The notes under the pieces were generated by a model. The model worked only from the letters and a program-made list of their open reading frames with translations, did not search any database and had not been told where the DNA came from. Positions 50,942 to 59,789 of a stretch of 64,000 bases of DNA are shown here, in pieces. Within the stretch, counting starts at the first letter, position 1; every line of letters starts with the position of its first letter. The translations under genes and the position numbers were made by a program. The stretch spans positions 1 through 64,000 of the forward strand of contig CALFTQ010000051.1 of NCBI GenBank assembly GCA_937916135.1, given 5' to 3'. The stretch is from an uncultured Verrucomicrobiales bacterium (GTDB lineage Bacteria; Verrucomicrobiota; Verrucomicrobiia; Verrucomicrobiales; Akkermansiaceae).

Positions 50942-52375
50942 TCAATGCTGCGCTTCGTCTGCGTGGTGCTTAAATGTGGCGGGACTGGGGGCTGGTTTGC
51001 TTTGCGTCACGTTTTCCTGCGTTTCAGGCACCGGGGGCTCATAGGCCTGCACCTTGTAGCAACGGCGCAGCAGAAGGCGGCGCTGCAATCGCACGTCCGA
51101 TGGTTTGAACCATACCTCGAAGGCGACGCCGAAATACTGGTGCTGAGGCCCGATGCGAATGGCGAAGAGCGGTGTGTTTTCCGGGAAAATATTGGAAATA
51201 TCCCCCTGGGTGGAGCTTCGAATCCAGTTCGGCATGGAGCCAGGGATATCGTGGCGGAAAAGTTCTCCGGGGTTGGAAGAGTAGCGAGCCGGGCAGTTGA
51301 GCAGACGCAGCGTTTCCCCCGTGCTCAGATCCTTGATGTATACGAGGATGACGCCGGGTTCTCCGGGATTGGCGTACAGCTCAGCTTGATAAGCGCCTTC
51401 CTGAGCGAGAGGCTCACTAAGGCGGAGTTCCGGGGTTTTGCCCGGGTAGGAGTGGCGGCCATTAAGCATGCGTTGCACGGTTTCCTGAGCAGGAGAATCG
51501 AGCAGGGGCTGCATGCGGGCATCCGTGGCGGCGATGGCTGCATTGATGGCACTGAAGGCTGTTTCCCGGTGGGCGCTGCCGCGCCAGGCTAACAGTAAGA
51601 AGTGGTTGCGTCCCAGGTCGACGGCAATATCCGGAATCTGCGGGTTGTTCCTGTCAATTTCCGGGAAACTGCCCCCGGGCTGCACAACAGCGTACCCCTG
51701 CGGTAAGGGATCTCCCTCAATGAGCTGGCGGAAGCATACATGCACCAGCCCCGGTGCGCCGGAAGAAGTGGGCGGCACCATCACCAGGTGGCCGGGTTTG
51801 GAATAGAACGTGTCATCGCCATCCTGCCCGCTCCAGCGGGGAGATGTTTCAATATAGCTTTTGAACAGAGCAGCGTGTTCTTTTTCCAGAAGCTGGAGAT
51901 TGGGTGCAAGTGCCAGTTTGTCTGTATTCTGCCCCTCGGGGTCAATGGGAATGACCAGGGAGGCCGGGCCGTTCAGCTGGTCTCTCGGGGTGTACAGCGT
52001 ATCAGAATCCTGAATGGGTTGATTATCTCCTCCTGTGTTCGGGGGCGGCACGTCTGCCGCTATGGCGAGCAGAATATACAGGACAAGCCCTGCGCACCAT
52101 ATAGATAGCCATTTGAAAAACTGGGTGAAGGCGCGGGTGTTGCTCAACCTGAGCATGTGGGTTGCTGCGGAAAGGAGCATCAGCAGCGTGGATAATCCCA
52201 TTGCTCCCAATAATGCGATACCGCAATAGCGGTGAATGGCTTTTGCCGTGCCGGGCGGACAGAGTTCGGGAAAAAGAATCGGGAAGCAGCAGACAAGTGA
52301 TACCAGAACCCCCAGAATATGAAAACGAGTGGGGTAGAGGACAAAGCCCCAGATGGGAGAAGGCCTGCGTTTCAT
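50942..52375 (-). CDS. Membrane protein of unknown function
   Basis: 477 residues. Three membrane helices near the N-terminus (FHILGVLVSLVCCFPILF, YCGIALLGAMGLSTLLMLL, WLSIWCAGLVLYILLAIAA), then a large domain of about 350 residues, probably outside the cytoplasm, and a Pro-rich tail. The domain has YKPGHLVMVPPTSSGAPGLVHVC-like beta text and repeated Pro turns. No family is recognised. Its start overlaps the stop of the preceding gene by 4 bp, so it is coupled to the 53649 gene. Confidence 0.75.
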   Translation of the reverse strand: MKRRPSPIWGFVLYPTRFHILGVLVSLVCCFPILFPELCPPGTAKAIHRYCGIALLGAMGLSTLLMLLSAATHMLRLSNTRAFTQFFKWLSIWCAGLVLYILLAIAADVPPPNTGGDNQPIQDSDTLYTPRDQLNGPASLVIPIDPEGQNTDKLALAPNLQLLEKEHAALFKSYIETSPRWSGQDGDDTFYSKPGHLVMVPPTSSGAPGLVHVCFRQLIEGDPLPQGYAVVQPGGSFPEIDRNNPQIPDIAVDLGRNHFLLLAWRGSAHRETAFSAINAAIAATDARMQPLLDSPAQETVQRMLNGRHSYPGKTPELRLSEPLAQEGAYQAELYANPGEPGVILVYIKDLSTGETLRLLNCPARYSSNPGELFRHDIPGSMPNWIRSSTQGDISNIFPENTPLFAIRIGPQHQYFGVAFEVWFKPSDVRLQRRLLLRRCYKVQAYEPPVPETQENVTQSKPAPSPATFKHHADEAQH

Positions 52376-53649
52376 TTCTGTTGCTGCGCGGGGTTCAGCA
52401 GATCTTCATGCTCCATGAGGAAGCGGAGAAGGACTACATGCGGAGCGGCTTCCCGCAGCTCTTCGTAGCGGGTACGGAAGGCAGGGCGAAGCTCCGGGCG
52501 AAGAATCACCTGGTCTCCTTCTGCGATACCTTCCAGCATATCCGCGTGGCGGGGCATCCCGTGCTTTCTCAGCACGGCTCCTGTAGCGGTCAACTGCGAG
52601 CCATTAATGTAATCCATATGTCCGCGGCGAATGGCTGCGTCAACCCTCAGGGCTTCGCGAATATCTGCCAGCTCCGGGGAGGGAAGCTGCGAAAAAGCTG
52701 CTTCCCACGGCAGGGGCAGGCCTTTGAGCTTCATTTGCAGCGCCAGGGCTGTGTGCACGATTTCCGGGTCGAAGGCAGCGGCATACTGCTGCAGCTCGGG
52801 CATGGCACCCATTCCTTCACGCCTGGTGAGCATTGCCAGGATTTTTGACATTGGTGCAGAAGCCGCGCATTCAATCATGTCGTCCTTGCTGCCGGGGAGC
52901 AGGGTGCCCAGCTTGTGCAGCGCTTTGCGCAGAAGGGCTGGGTTCACATTCCAGCTCATGCTGTGCAGGGTTTCCAGCAGATGAGCGGGAATTTCCTCCA
53001 GAAAGTGTTCGCCGTGTTCCCAAAGAGTCAGCGAGTTGATGAATTCCTCAGCGGCATGCGGGCTGGCCAGATGCATGAAGGTCAGACAATCGGAAAGGGC
53101 ACCGGCAGGAATGCGCGAGACGGACGTGGCTCCCAGGTAATTCTGCACGAGACGCAGGGCGCGTTCCAGGGCAGGGGTGCAGTATCGGCGGGTCAGGTAC
53201 TGGTGGCTGCCAGCGGATTTGGAGAGCAGGGCCTGATTGTTGCGCAGACGCATGTACCGCAGCAGGGCTCCTTCCTCATGAGGAATGCGCAGAGCCAGTT
53301 CCCGAGGCAAGAGGTTTTCGGCGCAAAGGCGCTGGTAGAACTCCGGCATGCCTGCCAGATAGAACACGGCGTTGCAACCGAGCTTGTTTTCATGGAGAGG
53401 GTCACAATCCTGCTTCAGCATGTTGAGGAGCAGGGGCTCCATGAGCTGCACACGGGCAGCAGAGGGCATGCTGTATGCCGCGCGGGCGGCTGAAATGAGC
53501 AGCGTGTCTCCTTGTGAATCCTCTTCCGGCAGGAAGAGAGAACTCAGCAGAGAGGGGAGAATTTCCACGGGTGCCGGGGAAACAGCCTCCTGCGCCGCTG
53601 CTATACCGGCAGCGCAGAGGGCGAGCAGTGCTGTTTGGCAAATTCTCAT
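52372..53649 (-). CDS. Secreted helical protein, ankyrin-like
   Basis: 425 residues with signal peptide MRICQTALLALCAAGIAAA. The mature protein is helical. DTLLISAARAAYSMPSAARVQLMEPLL and NKLGCNAVFYLAGMPEFYQRLCAENLLPREL look like degenerate ankyrin units, and later parts are more solenoid-like. No enzyme motif. It heads a two-gene unit with the membrane protein downstream. Confidence 0.7.
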   Translation of the reverse strand: MRICQTALLALCAAGIAAAQEAVSPAPVEILPSLLSSLFLPEEDSQGDTLLISAARAAYSMPSAARVQLMEPLLLNMLKQDCDPLHENKLGCNAVFYLAGMPEFYQRLCAENLLPRELALRIPHEEGALLRYMRLRNNQALLSKSAGSHQYLTRRYCTPALERALRLVQNYLGATSVSRIPAGALSDCLTFMHLASPHAAEEFINSLTLWEHGEHFLEEIPAHLLETLHSMSWNVNPALLRKALHKLGTLLPGSKDDMIECAASAPMSKILAMLTRREGMGAMPELQQYAAAFDPEIVHTALALQMKLKGLPLPWEAAFSQLPSPELADIREALRVDAAIRRGHMDYINGSQLTATGAVLRKHGMPRHADMLEGIAEGDQVILRPELRPAFRTRYEELREAAPHVVLLRFLMEHEDLLNPAQQQK

Positions 53650-53660
53650 TACTTAGCCTG

Positions 53661-53689
53661 AATTTAAAGGAAATCAGCCCGTCTGTCAA
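53661..53689 (-). promoter_or_regulatory. Promoter of the 53649 gene
   Basis: On the minus strand: TTGACA (53684-53689), 17 bp, TAAATT (53661-53666), then 11 bp to the ATG at 53649, giving a leader of about four bases. Confidence 0.65.
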
Positions 53690-53697
53690 TCTGTAAA

Positions 53698-55524
53698 TTA
53701 AGGAGCCGGGGGGAGAAAAGCCGCAGAATGGGCCAGTATGTAGCGAGCAGTAGCTATTTCCAGTTCAAATTTCCAGGAATCGCTGTCTTCGGTGAGTTTA
53801 TCCAGCGTTTCGGGGTCATCCATGGCGGCCACGATGGCACGATAACGGGCAGCAGCCTGGGTGGCACCAATCTCTTCCATAGCCTTGAGCATTTGCTCTT
53901 GTTCAGCGGGGAGCATATCGCCGTACCACAGGCGTGAAAGAGAAGTGAGCAGCAGCGCTTTTTGCAATACGGGGGAATCTGGTTCTCTCCTGTTGTTTTC
54001 CAGCCAGAGGAGGACATCGCCATCGCGCGGGGTGGGGAGTCCGGCTTTCCTGAGCTTGGCCGCCATAGCACCCGCTGCCAGAGGCATGGATGGGTGCTTG
54101 CTGTATTGCTCGATTTCAGTTGCGGAATCCGGGCAACGAGCGAGCAGCTCTACCATGAACGCAGCATTATCAGCTTTTTTTGCCTGGTTCAGATGCTCGG
54201 CTGCGGCGCAGATAATCTGCTTTGGGAGCACAATTTGTTCGCATTTGGTCAGGGCCGGCAAGAGACAGTCGCCATAGCCTTTGTCCCATGCCTCTGCTCC
54301 GCTCCAGATGCTCATGGCTGCAACACATTGAGAAGTTTTTGCAGCATCGATGCTGTGCAGAAGCTCAACCGCCATGGGAAGCACATCATGATAGCTGGGG
54401 TGGTGCAGCATTTCAGGCGTAGGCGTCAGGATGGCGGCAATGGGGGCGAACGAGTCTGCAGAGGGAAGATGTTCCAGAACGGAAGCTTTGCCTACTTCTT
54501 CCAGCAGGGAAATGCCGTTGGTGAACTTGATTTCGGCAGGGGCAAGGTTGACGCCGCGCTGGAGAAGTTCCTGGCGAATGGTGGCGTCTTTGGTGAGGAT
54601 ATCCACAGCGCTGAATGCGGGTGAGCCGTCCTGCCGGATTTCGGCCAGTTCGGGGTCTGCACCGTTGTTGATGAGCAGGGCGCAAACGTCGAGAATTGCC
54701 CGCCGGTGTTCAGCTTCTTCCTCTTCTGCGGGGGAGAGCAGGTGGCTGGCGGCTTCCAGCAGGGGGGTAGTGCCACTGAGCTGATGGGCGTTGGCATCTG
54801 CTCCGGCTTCCAGAAGCAGCTTCACGGTGTCATGGTGCAGGTTGGCCGCAGCCATGAGCAGCATGGTATCCATGGCGTTTGGGGTGTTGCCGGCTCCCAG
54901 CTCCAGCATGCGTTTCAAGGCTGTGTTCCACCCCATCATAGCCGGGGCCTGGCAGGTGGTTTCATCCGGTTTGCACCCTTTGTCCAGCAGATGCAGAAAC
55001 ACTTTCTCGCTGTAGGCATTGAGCCCGGCATAATTCAGCAAAGGCATATCATCTGCCACTCGTTTGTTCAGGTCTGCGCCACCGTCAATCAGCGTGTCAA
55101 TGAGGCGGATAACCTGGTCATCCGTGAGGTTTTCTTCTTCTACCCCGCGTACAGATACAGCCAGCATCAGGGGGGTATCTCCGGATGCAGTGGTGGCATT
55201 CGGGTCAGCGTTATCAATCAACAGGCAGCGCGCTAGTTCTGCTTTTTTGAACAGACAGGCCAGGTGCAGCATGGAGACTTTGGATACAGGCATGACCCGC
55301 ATGGCGTCCGGGTTGTTCGTGAAATCTGCCAATAAGGTGAAAATTTCGTGCGTATCCGGCAGCCCCAGTACCTCCTCAACTCCAACGTCCGGGATGTAGG
55401 TAGTAATGAGGGCCAGTTCCTCAGCGGCTTCAGGGGTAGCGTGCCCACGCTCCGGTGGCCGGCAACCGGAAAGCAGAAGACCGCCAAAGAATGAAACCAG
55501 CAGGAGTGCGTGATTTAATGTCAT
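53698..55524 (-). CDS. Ankyrin-repeat lipoprotein
   Basis: 608 residues. Signal peptide with lipobox LLLSGC (C21). Ankyrin units run from about 70 to 330 (SMLHLACLFKKAELARCLLIDNADPN, GDTPLMLAVSVRG, DTMLLMAAANLHHDTVKLLLEAGADANAH). The last 250 residues form a helical domain without a clear family. Ankyrin lipoproteins of this kind are likely scaffolds at the outer or inner membrane. It has its own leaderless-type promoter. Confidence 0.83.
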   Translation of the reverse strand: MTLNHALLLVSFFGGLLLSGCRPPERGHATPEAAEELALITTYIPDVGVEEVLGLPDTHEIFTLLADFTNNPDAMRVMPVSKVSMLHLACLFKKAELARCLLIDNADPNATTASGDTPLMLAVSVRGVEEENLTDDQVIRLIDTLIDGGADLNKRVADDMPLLNYAGLNAYSEKVFLHLLDKGCKPDETTCQAPAMMGWNTALKRMLELGAGNTPNAMDTMLLMAAANLHHDTVKLLLEAGADANAHQLSGTTPLLEAASHLLSPAEEEEAEHRRAILDVCALLINNGADPELAEIRQDGSPAFSAVDILTKDATIRQELLQRGVNLAPAEIKFTNGISLLEEVGKASVLEHLPSADSFAPIAAILTPTPEMLHHPSYHDVLPMAVELLHSIDAAKTSQCVAAMSIWSGAEAWDKGYGDCLLPALTKCEQIVLPKQIICAAAEHLNQAKKADNAAFMVELLARCPDSATEIEQYSKHPSMPLAAGAMAAKLRKAGLPTPRDGDVLLWLENNRREPDSPVLQKALLLTSLSRLWYGDMLPAEQEQMLKAMEEIGATQAAARYRAIVAAMDDPETLDKLTEDSDSWKFELEIATARYILAHSAAFLPPAP

Positions 55525-55558
55525 GCCTGCATTTTAACACATCGGGAGCGGCTGACAA
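55525..55558 (-). promoter_or_regulatory. Promoter of the ankyrin lipoprotein gene, leaderless arrangement
   Basis: On the minus strand: TTGTCA (55553-55558), 16 bp, TAAAAT (55531-55536), then GCAGGC and the ATG at 55524. Confidence 0.7.
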
Positions 55559-55857
55559 GCCGTAAGTCTGCCTTGTTTCGATCTGTGAGATATGCCGTTT
55601 TTTGCGCGTTGGAACAATTTATCTGCTACTTGGGGCACAGCATCACCGATATGTGAATCGAACAGGAAAGCCTGTGATTTGCTGCCTTGCGGCTGCTTGC
55701 CTGGTTTTATATTCCCCCACCCTGAGGGTTCAGAAAGCCGCTCTGTCGCGTTCGTGAATGTTTATCGCTAAGCTTTGATTTATCAACTGTTTCCCTTGGG
55801 TTGAATCTTGAATGTCAGGGGCAGTATGAATTATTCCGACGGGTTGTTATTTATCTC
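55559..55857. other. Intergenic region between the ankyrin lipoprotein and recJ
   Basis: About 300 bp between two divergent promoters. No open frame of note, no tRNA and no strong terminator are seen. It is somewhat AT-rich with a few short inverted repeats. A small RNA cannot be excluded by reading. Confidence 0.5.
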
Positions 55858-55893
55858 TTGACTGGATATGGTACGGAATGGTAGAATCGCCCC
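55858..55893 (+). promoter_or_regulatory. recJ promoter, leaderless arrangement
   Basis: TTGACT (55858-55863), 18 bp, TAGAAT (55882-55887), then CGCCCC and the ATG at 55894. The six-base gap predicts a leaderless mRNA. Confidence 0.7.
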
Positions 55894-57606
55894 ATGAGTA
55901 CGAAGTTCAGTTGGGAATTACGCCCAGTGAACGGAAGTGTTGACTTTGGAGAGGAACTGAACGCGCAGCTGCCGCTGCTGGTTCGTAAGTTGCTGGCCCA
56001 GAGGGGCATTTCCGGACGGGATAGGGCGCTACGATTCCTAAGACCCAGGCTAGCGGATCTGGGAGACCCTTTCGCCATGCGGGAGATGGATGCAGCCGTT
56101 GGGCGCATCTTCCGCGCGGCAGACAACGGCGAGCACGTCTGCATCTATGGAGATTATGATGTGGACGGCGTGAGCTCTGTCACGCTCCTGTATTCCATCT
56201 TGAAGGCTTACGGCATACGCACCGATTTCTTCATACCGGTGCGCACGCGCGAGGGCTATGGCCTGAGCGATGAAGGCATGGCAAACGCGATTGCGAAATG
56301 CGGAGAGAAACCGGAGTTGATCATAGCGGTGGATTGTGGTACATCATCCGTCGAAGAGGTGGCGTGGCTGCAGCAGCAGGGAATAGACGTGGTGATACTG
56401 GATCACCATGAAGCCAGCACGCAGGGGCGCCCGCCGGCTGTGGCAGTGGTGAATGCCAAGCTGGAACAGGACAGCCCATTCACTTATTTATGCAGCGCCG
56501 GTGTGGTATTCAAGCTGGCGCATGCCATGTTGAAGCAGCGGCGCCTGCCGGATTTTGACTTGAAACAGCATCTGGATGTGGTTGCTATTGCCACGGTGGC
56601 TGACATTGTCCCGCTGGTGGGGGAGAATCGTTTGCTTACCCGCCATGGGCTGCGCGTAATGGAGAGCGGCGGTAACATCGGTATTCAGGCGCTCAACCGC
56701 GTGACGAACCTGAACCGGCGCCCGAGTGCCAGTCATGTTTCATTCCGCATCGGCCCGCGCTTGAATGCAGCCGGTCGAATGGATAACCCTCTGGATGCTC
56801 TTAATCTGCTGATGACTCGGGATTCAGCCGTGGCAATGGAACTGGCCGAGCGCCTGGAAATGCATAACCGCGCCCGCCAGCAGGAGGAGGAGAAAATCCG
56901 CCATGAAGCCATGGAGATGCTGTCACATAGCTTTTCCCCCAGTCGGGACAGCGTGATTGTGCTGGGCTCCCGCACCTGGCATCCCGGGGTGGTGGGTATT
57001 GTGGCCTCACTGCTGATGCGCCGCTACCACAAACCGACTTTTGTGATTTCGCTGGATGAGAACGGCATTGGTAAAGGCAGTGGACGCTCCATACCGGGAG
57101 TGTCTCTGGTGCAGGCAATACATGCGTGTGCCGATACGCTGATTTCCGGCGGTGGTCACGATATGGCGGCCGGCCTGGTGATTCACGAAGATATGATAGA
57201 TGCATTCCGCGAACGTTTCAATCGTTTTGTGCAGGAAAGCGTGGATCCGGACAAATTGTCCCCGGTGCTGAATGTGGATGCGGAGGTGACCTTCCCGGAG
57301 TTGACCCTGGATTTGCTGGATAGTTACGAATTGCTGGAACCTTTCGGTAATTCGAATCCACAACCTGTTTTTATGAGCCGGAATGTGATGCTGACAGATG
57401 CTCCGCGTCATCTGCAGGGGAACCACCTGCGCCTGGGGCTGCGCCAGGGCACGTGCGAATGCGATGCCATGTATTTCAACGGCGCTTCAGTGAAACTGCC
57501 GGACCCACCATGGGATATCGCCTTTACCATTGATCGCAATGTGTGGAGGGGCCGCACCTCACTTTCTATCTCCATACAGGATATCCGCCCCGCTTCTTCG
57601 TTATGA
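55894..57606 (+). CDS. recJ: Single-stranded-DNA-specific exonuclease RecJ
   Basis: 570 residues, normal length. 5'-3' exonuclease of recombination and mismatch repair. DHH motifs: DYDVDG (87-92), VDCGTSS, DHH (170-172). DHHA1 domain: the WHPGVVGIVASLLMRR segment and GGGHDMAAG. The C-terminal OB-like part is present (LLEPFGNSNPQPVF). Its stop overlaps the next start (ATGA). Confidence 0.96.
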   Translation: MSTKFSWELRPVNGSVDFGEELNAQLPLLVRKLLAQRGISGRDRALRFLRPRLADLGDPFAMREMDAAVGRIFRAADNGEHVCIYGDYDVDGVSSVTLLYSILKAYGIRTDFFIPVRTREGYGLSDEGMANAIAKCGEKPELIIAVDCGTSSVEEVAWLQQQGIDVVILDHHEASTQGRPPAVAVVNAKLEQDSPFTYLCSAGVVFKLAHAMLKQRRLPDFDLKQHLDVVAIATVADIVPLVGENRLLTRHGLRVMESGGNIGIQALNRVTNLNRRPSASHVSFRIGPRLNAAGRMDNPLDALNLLMTRDSAVAMELAERLEMHNRARQQEEEKIRHEAMEMLSHSFSPSRDSVIVLGSRTWHPGVVGIVASLLMRRYHKPTFVISLDENGIGKGSGRSIPGVSLVQAIHACADTLISGGGHDMAAGLVIHEDMIDAFRERFNRFVQESVDPDKLSPVLNVDAEVTFPELTLDLLDSYELLEPFGNSNPQPVFMSRNVMLTDAPRHLQGNHLRLGLRQGTCECDAMYFNGASVKLPDPPWDIAFTIDRNVWRGRTSLSISIQDIRPASSL

Positions 57607-58526
57607 GTTTCCCCCGCCAGACACCGCATCGACGCCGTAAAACGGAACCGGAATTCGGAGATTGGCGCGTAGCTGTGGAAAAACCGCATGAGACTGAGCA
57701 CTTGCGCCCGACCCCGGTCGGCATGGTGCGCCGCATGAAGGTGCAGGCCGCTTATTGGCAGAGCATAGAACCGGTGTATGACCAGGAGGAGCCGGGGGAC
57801 TGGCAACCTGTGCAAGGCTGGAACCGGGCTATCCGCTTGTTCATCGGTTTATGCGTGCTGCTCCCGTTTTCGATTGTCATGGTCTATGCTCTGCTGCAGC
57901 AGCTGTACCATGCTGCCCCTATGGTGGGGAACTTTGATTTCTGGCAGAGCCTGCCGGTGTGGTATACCATTCTGGGGGCTCTTGTGTTTATGGCGGTGAA
58001 ATACTTCAGGCTCATCGACCCGATGCTTGTGTTCATATATGTGGTGGGTCACGAATTGACTCACGCGCTTGCTGCTCTTATCTGTTTCGGCAAGGTGGTG
58101 AATATCTGCGTTGATATAGATGGGGGGTATGTAGATACAGATAAAGATAATCTCTTTATATCATTATCTCCTTACTTTGTCCCACTGTGGATGCTGCTCT
58201 GGCTTGGCTGTTTTTATGTGGTGAACTGGTTGAGCCCATCTGATACATGCATGGCGTGGTTTTACGCCGGTTTCGGGTTCTGGTGGACTTTTCATATATA
58301 CTGGACGCTGTGGGTGATTCCCAGAGAGCAACCGGATCTGCTGGAGAATGGCGTGGTTTTGTCGTTCATGATTATCATGCTCACCAATATCGGGGCTTTG
58401 CTGCTGGTGTTGCGTGCTTTCGGGCTCATCTCGTTCAAGGGGTATGCTCAGGATTTCGTGAATTGCGCGTATGAGCTGTATCGCACATATCATGATCTGA
58501 CGGTGTGGCTCATCCGCTCCTTCTGA
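57603..58526 (+). CDS. Putative membrane zinc metallopeptidase (M50-like)
   Basis: 307 residues from the ATG at 57603. A basic cytoplasmic N-terminus of about 70 residues is followed by six to seven membrane helices. One helix carries HExxH in VVGHELTHALAAL, as in M50 site-2-type proteases. A following helix has NLFISLSPYFVPLWML, near where M50 proteins carry the third ligand region, but the usual NxxPxxxxDG is not clear. Possible intramembrane protease; the substrate is unknown. It overlaps recJ by 4 bp, so it is translationally coupled. Confidence 0.68.
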   Translation: MSFPRQTPHRRRKTEPEFGDWRVAVEKPHETEHLRPTPVGMVRRMKVQAAYWQSIEPVYDQEEPGDWQPVQGWNRAIRLFIGLCVLLPFSIVMVYALLQQLYHAAPMVGNFDFWQSLPVWYTILGALVFMAVKYFRLIDPMLVFIYVVGHELTHALAALICFGKVVNICVDIDGGYVDTDKDNLFISLSPYFVPLWMLLWLGCFYVVNWLSPSDTCMAWFYAGFGFWWTFHIYWTLWVIPREQPDLLENGVVLSFMIIMLTNIGALLLVLRAFGLISFKGYAQDFVNCAYELYRTYHDLTVWLIRSF

Positions 58527-58719
58527 ATCTGCGCATCCATTAAGGCTGGTCTCTGGTTTATCTGTATTTTCCAGTCATGCGACACCAGACAATTGCTCCA
58601 ACGCTTGAGGTTTATGTTTCAACTGCCAGTTAACGAAACGGGGTACGCGTGGTCTTTTGAGTCATTCTTTGAGTTTTGCCTTGCATGAGCGCTGTTTTCT
58701 GCCATAATTGCGGCGCGCC

Positions 58720-59259
58720 ATGTTGAACCAGGAAGTGATAACTGAGGCAGAAGCTGCCGCCATACAGATTCCCGCAGGCAATGCAGTGATATTGCCGGAG
58801 GGTTCCCGCATTTATGTGACCCAGATGCTGGGGAACTCCATCACCGCCGCCACGGATGTGGGACTGGTTCGCATTACTCGCGAGGAGGCGGCGCGCGCCG
58901 GTATCATTGCGCCATCCCAGGTGGTGCAGGAGGATGATGCTCACCTCACGCTTGAGGAGCGCGTCTGGAAGGTGCTCAGCAATATATATGACCCTGAGAT
59001 TCCGGTCGACATTGTGAATCTCGGCCTTATATATGGCGTGGAAATTATTCCCCAGAAGGATGGCGGGAGCCATGTGAGCGTGCAGATGACACTGACCGCC
59101 CCCGGGTGCGGTATGGGACCGCACATCATGGCCGAGGCTGAGATGGGGATTGCTGCACTGGATGGGGTGCAGAATGTGGATATTGAGTTCGTGTGGGATC
59201 CTCCGTGGAACCAGGGTATGATGACTGAGGAAGCCCGCATGCAGCTCGGGCTGGAATGA
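58720..59259 (+). CDS. SufT-like Fe-S assembly protein (MIP18/DUF59)
   Basis: 179 residues from the ATG at 58720; a TTG at 58708 lies on the promoter. The N-terminus (PAGNAVILPEGSRIYVTQMLGNSITAAT) matches SufT-type extensions. The MIP18 domain has VWKVLSNIYDPEIPVDIVNLGLIYGVEI and the cysteine loop LTAPGCGMG, ending WDPPWNQGMMTEEAR. SufT helps mature Fe-S proteins. No other suf genes are adjacent. CATAAT lies 11 bp before the ATG, with TTGCAT 16 bp further. Confidence 0.85.
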   Translation: MLNQEVITEAEAAAIQIPAGNAVILPEGSRIYVTQMLGNSITAATDVGLVRITREEAARAGIIAPSQVVQEDDAHLTLEERVWKVLSNIYDPEIPVDIVNLGLIYGVEIIPQKDGGSHVSVQMTLTAPGCGMGPHIMAEAEMGIAALDGVQNVDIEFVWDPPWNQGMMTEEARMQLGLE

Positions 59260-59268
59260 GTTCATGGT

Positions 59269-59745
59269 ATGGGAAAGGTGACCCTTGAGCTTACGGAGAA
59301 TGAGATGCGCAATCTGGCAGAAGTTTGCGCCATGTCCCTCACGGTGCTGGGGCAGGCGTTGCCGGATGGACGGAATCCCCGCGCCGATGCCTGGCAGAAG
59401 CTGCTGGTAGACATTATCAAGGCTGGCCGGACGGTTCCCTCCATTGCGCGGGATATGGAGTTGAATCCGGATTGCGGGTACTGGTTTTTCAAACGCCCCT
59501 ATGTAGAGAATGCTTTTTATTCAGACGTACTGGATGAGTACCGGGATGCCGCATTCTGGGAGGAACTTGTGGCCAGGCTGGCCAATCGTTCCCTGGTTGA
59601 GTATTATGGTCAGGAGGCCGTGGAGAGTATGAGCCCCGAGGAGCGGGCCTCTCACGCAGCCGCCATGGAGAAAAGCTTATGGAATGAGGTGTCTCGCCAT
59701 GGTGTGGATCGTTTGCTGTTCATGCTGGCTCCTGAGGATAGTTGA
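59269..59745 (+). CDS. Hypothetical acidic protein after the SufT gene
   Basis: 158 residues, no signal or membrane segment. Helical, with a first part LTENEMRNLAEVCAMSLTVLGQAL, a central aromatic segment CGYWFFKRPYVENAFYSDVLDEY, and a helical tail. No family is recognised. It starts 9 bp after the SufT gene, so the two are probably co-transcribed. Confidence 0.7.
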   Translation: MGKVTLELTENEMRNLAEVCAMSLTVLGQALPDGRNPRADAWQKLLVDIIKAGRTVPSIARDMELNPDCGYWFFKRPYVENAFYSDVLDEYRDAAFWEELVARLANRSLVEYYGQEAVESMSPEERASHAAAMEKSLWNEVSRHGVDRLLFMLAPEDS

Positions 59746-59789
59746 AAAGGCAGAGAAATTTGCGTGCTTGTATCCGCCCGCGCTTTGCG

